This document shows positions 26,816 to 35,552 of a stretch of DNA of 64,000 bases, piece by piece. The notes beneath the pieces are model-generated. The model saw nothing but the letters and a program-made list of their open reading frames with translations. It did no database searches and was not told where the DNA came from. This stretch comes from Planctomyces sp. (GTDB lineage: Bacteria; Planctomycetota; Planctomycetia; Planctomycetales; Planctomycetaceae): assembly GCA_016795105.1 (NCBI GenBank), contig JAEUIH010000007.1, forward strand, positions 1-64,000, in the 5' to 3' direction. Both the position numbers and the translations under genes were made by a program. Within the stretch, counting starts at the first letter, position 1. Each line of letters begins with the position of its first letter.

Positions 26816-29263
26816 CTATTGATTTGCATCAGACCCTTGTTGAAGAGCCTTATCTGTCTTCCTCGACCGATCGCCATCGATGTCAAGGTGAAACGCCTTT
26901 CGCAGTTCTGTCATTCGCTGAAGTGCCATCGCAACTTCACCATTGATACTGTCGGCTGGATAGGTTCCAACTGCGCTGAGCCTTCCTGATGGCCGTCCGG
27001 TCAATCGCTCGACTGCATCATCGATACTCACAAAAGTCGCCACAAAAAACAGCCCTTCGCTGACGGCGTCAACAACATCCTGATGCAGCATTAAGTGTTG
27101 ACGATTCGTCTCAGGGATCAGAACCCCCTGCTTCCCGTTCAGACCGCGATTCGAGCAGACTCTGAAGAAACCTTCAATCTTTTCGTTTACGCCACCAATC
27201 GGCTGAGCATTCCCGAACTGATCCATCGACCCTGTTACCGCAATCCCCTGTTCAATGGGAACATTGCTCAATGCCGAAAGCAGTGCACAGGTTTCGGCGA
27301 TTGATGCACTATCACCGTCAATCAGGCCATATGACTGTTCGAACACAAGGCTCGCCGTCAACGATAGTGGATTTTCCTGAGCAAATCGATGTCCAAGAAA
27401 TGCAGCGAGAATCATAACGCCTTTAGAGTGCCCAGGACCGCTCAATTCAACTTCCCGCTCAATGTTGACAACATCACCTCGACCGGGACGAACGGTTGCT
27501 GTAATTCTCGACGGTTGACCAAAACGCACGTCTGCAAACTCAAGCACCGACAGCCCGTTGATCTGTCCAACACGACTACCTTCGACTTCGATTCGAATCA
27601 ATCCTCGTTGTATTTGATGATGGAGTCGTTCTCTCAGGCGATCGGATCGATAAATTCGCTGGCTGGCGGCCGCGACGACGTCCTGCATGTCGATCGCAGG
27701 GCTGCCGCGGCGAACAGCAATAAAGTCTGCTTCCCGCAATAGGTCTGTCAATGGGCGAGCATGCATGGATAATCGCTCGGTGTCATCCGACATTCTGACA
27801 GAGCATTCCAAAACTTTAGCAACCCCTGCGCGGGTCAACGGCAGCAGTTTCTCGCGGCGCACGACGGAGGCCAGGAAAACTGCATACAGATTGCAGCTCT
27901 CTGCCGTCCGTTCCAGATCATCATCAAAGTCGGCGCAAACCTTGAAGAGTTCTGCGAAATCCGGATCAGATTCATAAAGCAAATAGTAAAACAGTCGATC
28001 GCCAAGCAATACAACCTTCAGGTTCAGAGGTATCGGCTCTGGCTCAAGCGAAATGGTGCTGATAAGACTCATCATATCACCCAGTGATTCCATCCGGATG
28101 GAATGCGCATACAGCGACCGCTTCAGCCCTTCCCATGCAAATGGCTGCTGAAGAAGTTGCCGGGTGTCTAGAATCAGGTATCCACCGTTTGCCCGATGAA
28201 GAGCGCCTGCCTTCACCAGTGAAAAATCGGTCGTCAATGCCCCCATCTGCGTTTCATGCTCGACTCGACCAATCAAATTGTGATAACTCGGATGGTCTTC
28301 ATAGACTATCGGTGCACCCTGAATGCCGCTGTTGTCGATCAGGAGATTCACTCCATATTCCGACAGCACCATGGCCAGAGAGGGTGCATCGTCGGTTGCA
28401 GCAGCGGTGCCGTCACCCTGTTGAAATTCGTTGACACGTTTGAGAATGTCTGTCTCCATCGAGACCAGGTATCGCGATACCGGAGGAACTTCTGAATACT
28501 TCTGTTTGATTTTTGTCAGAAGGTTTCCAATGGCGTGCTTCAGGACCTCCTGACGCAATACCTTGACCTTATCTCGCAACAGCTTTTGCTGCCACGGAAT
28601 CTGTTCAAGAATCGACTGAAGCTCCTTTTGGAGTTCTTCGATCTTCGCTTCAATCTCCTTCCTTTGTTCACGAGACAGTTTATCAAAGTCAGCAGCCTCA
28701 AGCACTTTCCCACCCGGTGCCGGCGCCAGCATAAAACCGCCTGGTGTTCGCATCATCTGCACCTGCTGGCTCTCTGCTTTGTCAGCGAGTGCCTGTAGTG
28801 CAGCGTCCTGCTGTTCTTCGTCGGCGTGTTCGAGTTCCGCGAGTCGCGATCGGTGCTCCTCACTCTCGAGAGCGGCGGGAATCGTATTCGTCAGGTCCTC
28901 AATCAACTCATCAACATCGTTACGAAACTGCACTCCAGAGCCTGACGGCAGCTGAATCGCGATTGGACGTCGCAAATCGTCGAAGTTGTTGACGTAACAC
29001 CAGTCGGGAGGCGTAGGTTCAGTCAGTGCCTGCTCTCGCAGACATCGTTCAACGATTGTCTGCTTTCCCGTCCCCTGAGGACCAAGCGCAAAGATGTTGT
29101 AACCTTCCCGCCGAACCGCAATTCCAAAACGAATCGAATCCACGGCCCGCTGATGCCCGAAAACGGTGGTCATTTCCGGGAGATCAGCCGTCGTGTGAAA
29201 CGTGAACAGCTCCGGATCACACTGCCAACGCAGCAAGGCGGCGGGAATGTGTTCCATATTCAA
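26816..29263 (-). CDS. Lon-like ATP-dependent protease (AAA_32 plus Lon proteolytic domain)
   Basis: The 815-residue protein begins with a Lon-like N-terminal AAA region: DLPEMTTVFGHQRAVDSIRF, then Walker A GPQGTGKQT. A long Gln/Glu-rich helical insert follows (residues about 150-290), then the substrate-handling part (HRANGGYLILDTRQLLQQPF). The C-terminal S16 domain reads SLVFEQSYGLIDGDSASIAE (catalytic Ser in GDSAS) and GGVNEKIEGF (catalytic Lys). This is the DNA-independent Lon-like family (PF13654 plus PF05362), an ATP-dependent protease for damaged or regulatory proteins. It is adjacent to YebC (stop 29266) and a Usp-like gene. Confidence 0.9.
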   Translation of the reverse strand: MNMEHIPAALLRWQCDPELFTFHTTADLPEMTTVFGHQRAVDSIRFGIAVRREGYNIFALGPQGTGKQTIVERCLREQALTEPTPPDWCYVNNFDDLRRPIAIQLPSGSGVQFRNDVDELIEDLTNTIPAALESEEHRSRLAELEHADEEQQDAALQALADKAESQQVQMMRTPGGFMLAPAPGGKVLEAADFDKLSREQRKEIEAKIEELQKELQSILEQIPWQQKLLRDKVKVLRQEVLKHAIGNLLTKIKQKYSEVPPVSRYLVSMETDILKRVNEFQQGDGTAAATDDAPSLAMVLSEYGVNLLIDNSGIQGAPIVYEDHPSYHNLIGRVEHETQMGALTTDFSLVKAGALHRANGGYLILDTRQLLQQPFAWEGLKRSLYAHSIRMESLGDMMSLISTISLEPEPIPLNLKVVLLGDRLFYYLLYESDPDFAELFKVCADFDDDLERTAESCNLYAVFLASVVRREKLLPLTRAGVAKVLECSVRMSDDTERLSMHARPLTDLLREADFIAVRRGSPAIDMQDVVAAASQRIYRSDRLRERLHHQIQRGLIRIEVEGSRVGQINGLSVLEFADVRFGQPSRITATVRPGRGDVVNIEREVELSGPGHSKGVMILAAFLGHRFAQENPLSLTASLVFEQSYGLIDGDSASIAETCALLSALSNVPIEQGIAVTGSMDQFGNAQPIGGVNEKIEGFFRVCSNRGLNGKQGVLIPETNRQHLMLHQDVVDAVSEGLFFVATFVSIDDAVERLTGRPSGRLSAVGTYPADSINGEVAMALQRMTELRKAFHLDIDGDRSRKTDKALQQGSDANQ

Positions 29264-29265
29264 GG

Positions 29266-29988
29266 CTATCCAGGCAGAATGGCGTTATGGTAGACATCCT
29301 GAACATCTTCACAGTCATTCAGCAGATTAATGAACTTTTCAAACATCTGCACATCATCTCCTGCCAACTCCTTTGTTGCCTGAGGGACGAATGTGATTTC
29401 CTGCACCAGTAGTTCAAGTTTTGGAAAGGCCTCCAGCAACGCTGTTTTCGCCTTGTAGAATTCTCCTGCGGGGGCAAACAGATTGATCGTGTCTCCCTCC
29501 GTCTCAACGTCTGTGACGTCGACATCTGCATTCAGCATGATCTCGAGAATCTTATCTCCGTCGTCCCCTTTGAACGACAACACGGCAAGGTGATCGAACA
29601 AATGCCCCACAGACCCCGTCGGCCCCAGCTTCGATCCGGTTCGGGTGAAGCAATTGCGTACGTCCGTGATGGTCCGGTTGTTGTTATCCGTCAGACAGTC
29701 CACGATGACTGAACATCCACCCGGACCAAAGCCCTCATAGCGGACCGTTGTGAAGTCTTCTCCGCCAACTCCCTTAGCCTTTTCAATCGCCTTATCAATC
29801 ACGTGGCTGGGCACCTGATCTTTCTTGGCGCGTTCAATCAGGTTCCTCAACGCCGGATTATTCTCCGGGTCCGGTACTCCGTTTTTCGCTACAACGTACA
29901 GCTGCTTTCCGTACTTGGAATACAATTTGGACTTTTGAGCAGCCGTCTTGAAGATCGACGCCTTGCGATTTTCGAAACTTCGTCCCAT
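29266..29988 (-). CDS. yebC: YebC/PmpR-family protein (TACO1 type)
   Basis: Start 29988 gives [20 protein letters not shown], the standard YebC N-terminus (usually MAGHSKWANI...). Further motifs are [70 protein letters not shown] and [15 protein letters not shown]. The three-domain, roughly 240-residue length fits. Family members act as transcription regulators or, as recently shown, assist ribosomes at polyproline stretches. It lies between a secreted HEAT-like gene and the Lon-like protease, three bases from the latter. Confidence 0.9.
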   Translation of the reverse strand: MGRSFENRKASIFKTAAQKSKLYSKYGKQLYVVAKNGVPDPENNPALRNLIERAKKDQVPSHVIDKAIEKAKGVGGEDFTTVRYEGFGPGGCSVIVDCLTDNNNRTITDVRNCFTRTGSKLGPTGSVGHLFDHLAVLSFKGDDGDKILEIMLNADVDVTDVETEGDTINLFAPAGEFYKAKTALLEAFPKLELLVQEITFVPQATKELAGDDVQMFEKFINLLNDCEDVQDVYHNAILPG

Positions 29989-30081
29989 AAAATCTGCCAC
30001 TTGCCTTGTTACTTTGATCGTTCGCCAGGGAACACAACGCTCCATGTGACGAAAATCGTAGCAGATTTGTCAACTCCTGCA

Positions 30082-31122
30082 TCAGTCTCCCTGGCCTCGA
30101 AGTGCCTGAATCTGCATTTCCAGCATCTGAACCATTTGAGGATTTTCGGCCAGTCGCTGTTTGAGTTCTTCCAGATGCTGGATCATCATCTGCTGTGTCT
30201 GCGGGCCATTTCCTGCGACGTTTCCGCCCATCGCCCCAACCGCTCCCCCCTGAAAATTGCCAATCCCCTGCATTTGCGGTAGTGCCTGCATTCCGCCAAA
30301 GCCGTTGGTTTGCTGAGCATAGATGGCATATGCAGCTGCATCCTGCCTCTGCAAATCCTCGGCGTTCTTTGCCACAAATTCTCTGGTTTCCTCCCCTTCT
30401 TCGATCGAGACACGAATTCTGCCTCGACTCTCGTCACGCAGCGTCGTCACCCGCCCTCCCTCTTCGACCCGAATCGTCTTCATTCCGTTCACATTTGATA
30501 CCGAAACACTCCGATTCATGCCACGACCACCTCCGGAGAACTCGGACTTTGGATCGTTCCATTTTGGAAACGCCTCAATCCCGCTCGCTGGCTCGGTTTC
30601 AAGCATCCTGCGTGCCCGCTCTGAAGTTGACGGCTGATCGCTTTCTGCCAGCATCTCCAGTGTGACCCTTGCCGCCCTGCGTGCGGATTCGTCTTTTGAC
30701 TTTCGGGAGATCTCCCCCAAAACTTCCAGCGAGTAGACAATGACGTCTCGCTGATTCGACAATGCGCCCTTCGCCAGGAACGGGATTGCCGCTGCTCCGG
30801 CACGAGCCAATTCGGTCTTTGCTTTGCGACGTTTTGTCAGACTGGATTCACTCAACTGCTCAATCCACTCTTCAATCTGAGCCGCTTCCTCTTTGGATAT
30901 TGTGGACGGCACTTCACTGGTCAGTTTTTCACTGGTCAGTTTTTCATCGGACGCGTTTTCGCCAGGTAAGCCTTCTTCGGTGTCAGATTTTTCATTCGTC
31001 TCCTGAACCTCATCAGTCACTCCGTCTGATGTTGATGGGCTGACACCCGATGGCGCCGAGTAACTGTACTCAGTCAGGAAGAACAATGTCAGGAAGATTG
31101 AATTCAACGGTATTGTCTTCAT
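30082..31122 (-). CDS. secreted protein with HEAT-like repeats and a low-complexity tail
   Basis: The signal peptide IPLNSIFLTLFFLTEYSYSA is followed by an acidic linker that contains a duplicated KLTSE unit, from a 15-base direct repeat at 30918-30948. A helical region (residues about 80-170: SLTKRRKAKTELARAGAAAI, VIVYSLEVLGEISRKS, ARRAARVTLEMLAE) reads as two or three HEAT-like repeats. The middle carries SGGGRGMNRSVSVSNVNGMK and a beta part. The tail is Gln/Met/Gly-rich and ends LEELKQRLAENPQMVQMLEM, a coiled coil. The role is unknown. It is 37 bases downstream of the cyclase-fold gene. Confidence 0.65.
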   Translation of the reverse strand: MKTIPLNSIFLTLFFLTEYSYSAPSGVSPSTSDGVTDEVQETNEKSDTEEGLPGENASDEKLTSEKLTSEVPSTISKEEAAQIEEWIEQLSESSLTKRRKAKTELARAGAAAIPFLAKGALSNQRDVIVYSLEVLGEISRKSKDESARRAARVTLEMLAESDQPSTSERARRMLETEPASGIEAFPKWNDPKSEFSGGGRGMNRSVSVSNVNGMKTIRVEEGGRVTTLRDESRGRIRVSIEEGEETREFVAKNAEDLQRQDAAAYAIYAQQTNGFGGMQALPQMQGIGNFQGGAVGAMGGNVAGNGPQTQQMMIQHLEELKQRLAENPQMVQMLEMQIQALRGQGD

Positions 31123-31158
31123 TTCGAATTCCTTAGGGTTATTCTGCTGTCCCTGATT

Positions 31159-32280
31159 CTACTCTTCACGCTGATAAATCGGGAGTTGTCGAGCAGAAAC
31201 GGTCAATGTGAGAACTGCGAGTGCCGTTGTGTATGTATTCCCAAAGGCGCCGCCTTCTGATGGTACGCCCCAGCTTCCATCTTCACGCTGCTCACTCAAA
31301 AGAGTCTCATACATAAACGGAGCGAACTTCTTCCAGTAGCGATCACCCAGTTGAAATGTGGCCTGAGCACAATAGTAAAGAGCATAGTGGCGAAACCTGT
31401 TACCATCTTCCGCATTAGCGAATCTCGGCGGGTTCAGTAAGAGGTATTCACCAGCAGGCTCGATGGATTCATGGCCGTGTTCACCGCAAAGCTCAAGGCA
31501 CAGTACAGCAAGACCGGTCATCGATGACGTACCCTGTCCATGGCCAGGCATATAACTAAACGAACCGTTTGGCTGTCGACATTTCAAAATGTATTCAACG
31601 GCATCCGTAATGTGTTCATCGGGAATCGCAGCCCCGTTCAGTTTTGCTGCGCGAAGTGCCATTATTGACCAGCCCGTCAGAGAAAGATCACTGTCGATCG
31701 CTCCAGGAGCATATCGCCATCCACCACTGTGCATCGGTCCCTTAGGAACTCGTTGAGCCTGCAAAAGCACCAGCAAGGCTTTGGGAAGTACGTTGTCGAG
31801 TTTTTTTTGCCGTTCTTTATCCAGCATTCCCGAAACTTCGCACAGCAGCAGGGTGGCGATGCTGTGGGAATACATCATTTCAACACGGCGGCCCTCGGGA
31901 TTTCGACTGACCAGGAGCCCGTTATCAAGCTGTTGGCTTAGTACATAGTCCACTCCACGGTTGATTGTTTCTCCGAACGGGCCCTGCCCAGGCAAATGAC
32001 CGCGAGCAAGAAAAGCGAGCACCGACAGGGAGGCAATTCCCGTGTTTCCTGGGACGAACTGATCTTCAAACGATCCCGCGAGCTCCGGACTCCTCATAGC
32101 GGCGGCTTCAGCAACGCTGATCTGTCGTTGCTGAAGTAACTTCAATCCTCTGTCGACGGCGAGATCTGCCTCGTCCTGGTACTGACGCGGATCTGCATCC
32201 CGCTCGTCCGCTTGCAGGCAATGAAACGGAACACACAACTGTGACAGAATCAGGCAGATGAACTGTAGATGCAGTGTCAT
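31159..32280 (-). CDS. secreted squalene-cyclase/prenyltransferase-fold repeat protein
   Basis: The signal peptide (LHLQFICLILSQLCVPFHCL) leads into alpha/alpha repeats with the family pattern: GIASLSVLAFLARGHLPGQG, GVDYVLSQQLDNGLLVSR, SYMPGHGQGTSSMTGLAVLC and REDGSWGVPSEGGAFGNTYT. These carry the aromatic QW-type turns. The catalytic DxDD of true squalene-hopene cyclases is absent, so it is probably a structural or binding version common in planctomycetes. ATG overlaps the preceding stop (ATGA), so it belongs to the VWA operon. Confidence 0.75.
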   Translation of the reverse strand: MTLHLQFICLILSQLCVPFHCLQADERDADPRQYQDEADLAVDRGLKLLQQRQISVAEAAAMRSPELAGSFEDQFVPGNTGIASLSVLAFLARGHLPGQGPFGETINRGVDYVLSQQLDNGLLVSRNPEGRRVEMMYSHSIATLLLCEVSGMLDKERQKKLDNVLPKALLVLLQAQRVPKGPMHSGGWRYAPGAIDSDLSLTGWSIMALRAAKLNGAAIPDEHITDAVEYILKCRQPNGSFSYMPGHGQGTSSMTGLAVLCLELCGEHGHESIEPAGEYLLLNPPRFANAEDGNRFRHYALYYCAQATFQLGDRYWKKFAPFMYETLLSEQREDGSWGVPSEGGAFGNTYTTALAVLTLTVSARQLPIYQREE

Positions 32281-35200
32281 GGTTCTGCTCCGTCATCCGA
32301 CTGCACAGAAGGTTTAGCGACGGGACGAGTCTGACGAGAAAGCTCTTCAAAGTAACGGTCGACAATACTTCGGAAGGCGTCCGGAACGGTTGATTCTCGA
32401 TCATCCATAACATTTCCTCGGTGTCCTGATCGTGGCCGCGTCCATTCACTTCCGGTACCTCCGCGGAGTTCCGAAATCGGAACATCATCACCCACCGCGG
32501 ACCGTGTTCCTGTTACTTGTTCGCCCGGTCTCCCTGAACTTGAATCACCGAGCTTCTCTGGCGATGGACGACTTGTCTGTTCGGCTGGCTTTTTCAATCC
32601 GCTCTGATCGGCCGCCTTCGAGGCCAATTGAGCAAGTTCCTCAGCGGCCCTCGTCGATTGTTCAGACGCCTCTCGTGCTGTGGCGGCTTTGGAGGCGTTC
32701 TTTGTACTCTCCTGTGCTTTTTGCATATCTTCTGGTCGAGGTGCATCGGACCTGGACGATCCTGCTGTCGTGTTCGTTCCACTGCCAGGGTTCATACAGT
32801 TTGAACACGATTTGCAGGCCTTGCAGGCTGCCTTCATAGCTTCAGCAGCCTTTTGCAATGCCTCCCTTGCCTGCCTGGGATTTTCAGCTCCGCGTCTTTC
32901 CGCTTCAGCCAACTGGCGACTCGCCTCGTTTGCCATCTCTCGAGCTTCAGCGGAATCGATGATTTGCTCAGAGAGTTTCTCGGACTCTTCCCGTACAGTC
33001 TTCGCAGTTGCCTGACCCTTCTTTTGATCCTCCCGCTGACCGTCCTCCTTCCCCCCCTGCTCCTTGCCTTGCTCGCTGCCCTGCTCCTTGCCTTGCTCCT
33101 TGCCTTGCTCCTTGCCTTGCTCCTTGCCTTGCTCTTTGCTCTGCTCTTTGCTCTGCTCTTTGCCCTGCTGATCTGCGTCCGCCGACTGCTCACGGTTCTT
33201 CTTTTCCGAGTCTTCACGTTCCTTTGCAGAGACATCGTCCTGTTCTGGATTCCCGTTTTGCTTTTGGCTCGGGTCCTGCCCGGATTCCCCTGACGCCTGC
33301 TGTTCGCGTTCAAGACGTTCGATTTCTTTCGCAAGCTGGTCCGCCTCATCCGCCTGCTGAGTCAGTCGATTTTGTCGAGCTTCACGAGTTTGCTGTTGAG
33401 CAGCCTCGAGTTGTTCCGCAATTTGCTGTTGGCGATCCCGCCAGTTCTGTTCAGGAGTCGATCTATCGTCAACCTGCTGAGACTTCGCAGCCTGATTAGC
33501 AATATTGTCCTGCCGAGTGGCAAGATCATCGAGCTTTGCTGCAAGCTCGAGATCTTTTGATCGCTGTTCCAGATCAGAATTGAGCTCCTGCAACTTCTGC
33601 GCGGCCTGGTCCAACTCAGAAGCTGCCTCAGCCACCCGATCACGTTTCTCGACGGGATCATCGCTGAGCATATTACGAAACGCATGATCGACAGCCTTCG
33701 TGACATGTTCGTCTCGGACCTCCCGAATTGTCTCAGATTCTTTGTCCAACGGCACCGAAGCGGTCTTCATACTCTTCAGGAGCTCACCGAGTTGCTGCTT
33801 CGCAGCTTCTGCATTCTCTCTGAGTTCGGTCTCTCTCTCTGCGACTTTGTCGTCATCGGTCGCACCGTCGACAGACGGTTCGGTGAGCCCATCCGCATTC
33901 TCCCGGGCCTGTTCCAGCTTCCTGATCGCCTGATTGAGCAATTCCTGAATGCGCTCTGTATCGTTGTGAACCTGTTGTTCGAGTGCCGAAGCTGCGGTTT
34001 CGTGGAAGTCAACAACAATCCGATCGCTTTCCGCTGATTGAGCGCCTCCGAGGGATTCGGGCCGATTGTCAGTGACCCGCATCCAGACAATCGCCCCTGT
34101 ATGAGATTTTGGAACGTCTTCAAACGAGCAAGCACCACGTCCAATCCAACGTCGCCTTCCTTCGACAACGACAGGCGCAAATTCGCAGCTTGTTGACTTC
34201 TGCTGAGTCTGCCCGGACTCGTTGCTCCACTCCATAACAAGCTCGACAGTTGCAACACCAAAGTCATCATCTGCTGCAAACTGAAGTTCAAGGGCCTGTT
34301 CGCGTGACAGTTCGAGGTGCTTCAATGATGGTGATGAGATTTCGATTTTCGGCGGCGAGTCTCCTCTCACTTCCAGTGTCAGATTGAAAGGATCACTTTC
34401 AACATGCTGCTCACTGACAAGCCGCAACTCGCCGGACTGAAGCGATTCTGTTTTCGCTTCGATGATAAACTGCAAATCCGGACTGATCTGCTCTGTTCCA
34501 TCTTTCCACTTGAGCACAGCGTTTGCAGCATGAGCATCCCCCTTAAGCCGGATATGGACCGCTGAGCCAATTGGAACGGAAAGTGGTTGCGTCAAATCAT
34601 CGACCGTCGCTGTTCCGAGCTGAGTGTAATCGGGGGCGACAATTGTAGCCGTTGCTGACTCAAGCACCGGACGCTGAAGAACGTCTATCCGATAGTCTCG
34701 GGTAACTCGACTCCCGGAGCGGATTCGATAGACAAGGCTGTGCGAAAGTCCCGGAAGCGTGAGGGACGCCTTGCGACGAGTTGTCTCTGTCATCCCGACC
34801 GATGTGATCGCATCTCCGGATTGAACAAGTTCCAATGTCGGTTGATCGAGTGATCGATGTGCCTGAAGTTCCACGCGCACTGAACTACCGGCAATGATCT
34901 GAGCATCTCCTGGTAAGACCTCAGCGTTGAGCGGCGGGAAGACGGGTGTTCTCCACGGCATCATCCAGTTCGCCAGCGAATAAGAAACCGTCTCGGGAGC
35001 GGCAGCGAACATCGCTATGAATACTGCCGCACCGCATCCCGCCGTCCAGACCAGTGGCCACGAAATCGAGCTTTGGACTGCAGACTCATTCATTCTTCCA
35101 GCGGTCTGTTCAGCCTCCTTCAGCATCGCATCGATCAACTGGCCGGAGGACTGGTTTCTTGATTGATCGTGATTCAACAATTCAATCGCCGACGTAATTC

Positions 35201-35537
35201 GCTCCTCGAACTCCGGAATCGCCAATTCGATCGTCCATGCTGCGCAAAGCAACGGTTCGTGCTTCCGGCGTCCAGCCATGGCAATCCACCAGCAGACGAA
35301 TGCTGCGAGTCCGGTAATTCCAGCAAGCATCAGAAATCGGTTCAGCGTGGATATTGGCTCATATAACAAGTCGATACTGACGAGCAGTACTATGGCCGCA
35401 GTCACCGTCGTGAACTGCAGAGATATCTGACGTATTCGTGCAGACAACTGCAAACGCTGGATGACTTTGGACAATTGGTCCTGAACGGATTCTGGCAGGT
35501 TTAGTTCCTGATCAGTCCTTAACATATCAACGCTCAT
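32277..35537 (-). CDS. DUF4175-like membrane protein with a very long Lys/Glu/Gln-rich coiled coil
   Basis: Start 35537 has GGGAG eight bases upstream and gives MSVDMLRTDQELNLPESV. Two N-terminal transmembrane helices (FTTVTAAIVLLVSIDLLY, LAGITGLAAFVCWWIAMAG) and one at residue about 170 (VWTAGCGAAVFIAMFAAAPE) precede beta domains (residues about 200-520). A long coiled coil rich in Gln, Glu, Lys and Arg follows (520-860), with KEQG repeats at about residues 795-830, then a low-complexity tail (CKACKSCSNCMNPGSGTN). This is the planctomycete DUF4175-type protein that usually accompanies the BatA/VWA genes. It probably spans the envelope as a stalk. Confidence 0.7.
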   Translation of the reverse strand: MSVDMLRTDQELNLPESVQDQLSKVIQRLQLSARIRQISLQFTTVTAAIVLLVSIDLLYEPISTLNRFLMLAGITGLAAFVCWWIAMAGRRKHEPLLCAAWTIELAIPEFEERITSAIELLNHDQSRNQSSGQLIDAMLKEAEQTAGRMNESAVQSSISWPLVWTAGCGAAVFIAMFAAAPETVSYSLANWMMPWRTPVFPPLNAEVLPGDAQIIAGSSVRVELQAHRSLDQPTLELVQSGDAITSVGMTETTRRKASLTLPGLSHSLVYRIRSGSRVTRDYRIDVLQRPVLESATATIVAPDYTQLGTATVDDLTQPLSVPIGSAVHIRLKGDAHAANAVLKWKDGTEQISPDLQFIIEAKTESLQSGELRLVSEQHVESDPFNLTLEVRGDSPPKIEISSPSLKHLELSREQALELQFAADDDFGVATVELVMEWSNESGQTQQKSTSCEFAPVVVEGRRRWIGRGACSFEDVPKSHTGAIVWMRVTDNRPESLGGAQSAESDRIVVDFHETAASALEQQVHNDTERIQELLNQAIRKLEQARENADGLTEPSVDGATDDDKVAERETELRENAEAAKQQLGELLKSMKTASVPLDKESETIREVRDEHVTKAVDHAFRNMLSDDPVEKRDRVAEAASELDQAAQKLQELNSDLEQRSKDLELAAKLDDLATRQDNIANQAAKSQQVDDRSTPEQNWRDRQQQIAEQLEAAQQQTREARQNRLTQQADEADQLAKEIERLEREQQASGESGQDPSQKQNGNPEQDDVSAKEREDSEKKNREQSADADQQGKEQSKEQSKEQGKEQGKEQGKEQGKEQGSEQGKEQGGKEDGQREDQKKGQATAKTVREESEKLSEQIIDSAEAREMANEASRQLAEAERRGAENPRQAREALQKAAEAMKAACKACKSCSNCMNPGSGTNTTAGSSRSDAPRPEDMQKAQESTKNASKAATAREASEQSTRAAEELAQLASKAADQSGLKKPAEQTSRPSPEKLGDSSSGRPGEQVTGTRSAVGDDVPISELRGGTGSEWTRPRSGHRGNVMDDRESTVPDAFRSIVDRYFEELSRQTRPVAKPSVQSDDGAEP
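33058..33165. repeat. 15-base tandem repeat encoding KEQGKEQG
   Basis: CTTGCCTTGCTCC units of 12 to 15 bases repeat about eight times and encode KEQG repeated in the DUF4175-like protein. The array is prone to slippage and probably varies between strains. It is a coding minisatellite, not a CRISPR. Confidence 0.7.
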
Positions 35538-35552
35538 GATCAATCTCCCTGT

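Noticed and set aside
33058-33165. Regular short repeats resembling a CRISPR array
   Set aside because: They are 12 to 15 bases, lack spacers, and are in frame as KEQG codons of the DUF4175-like protein.
32853-33499. Plus-strand frames of 146-163 codons in the DUF4175 gene
   Set aside because: They are complements of Lys/Glu/Gln codons and produce Leu/Ala-rich pseudo-membrane strings; no start site.
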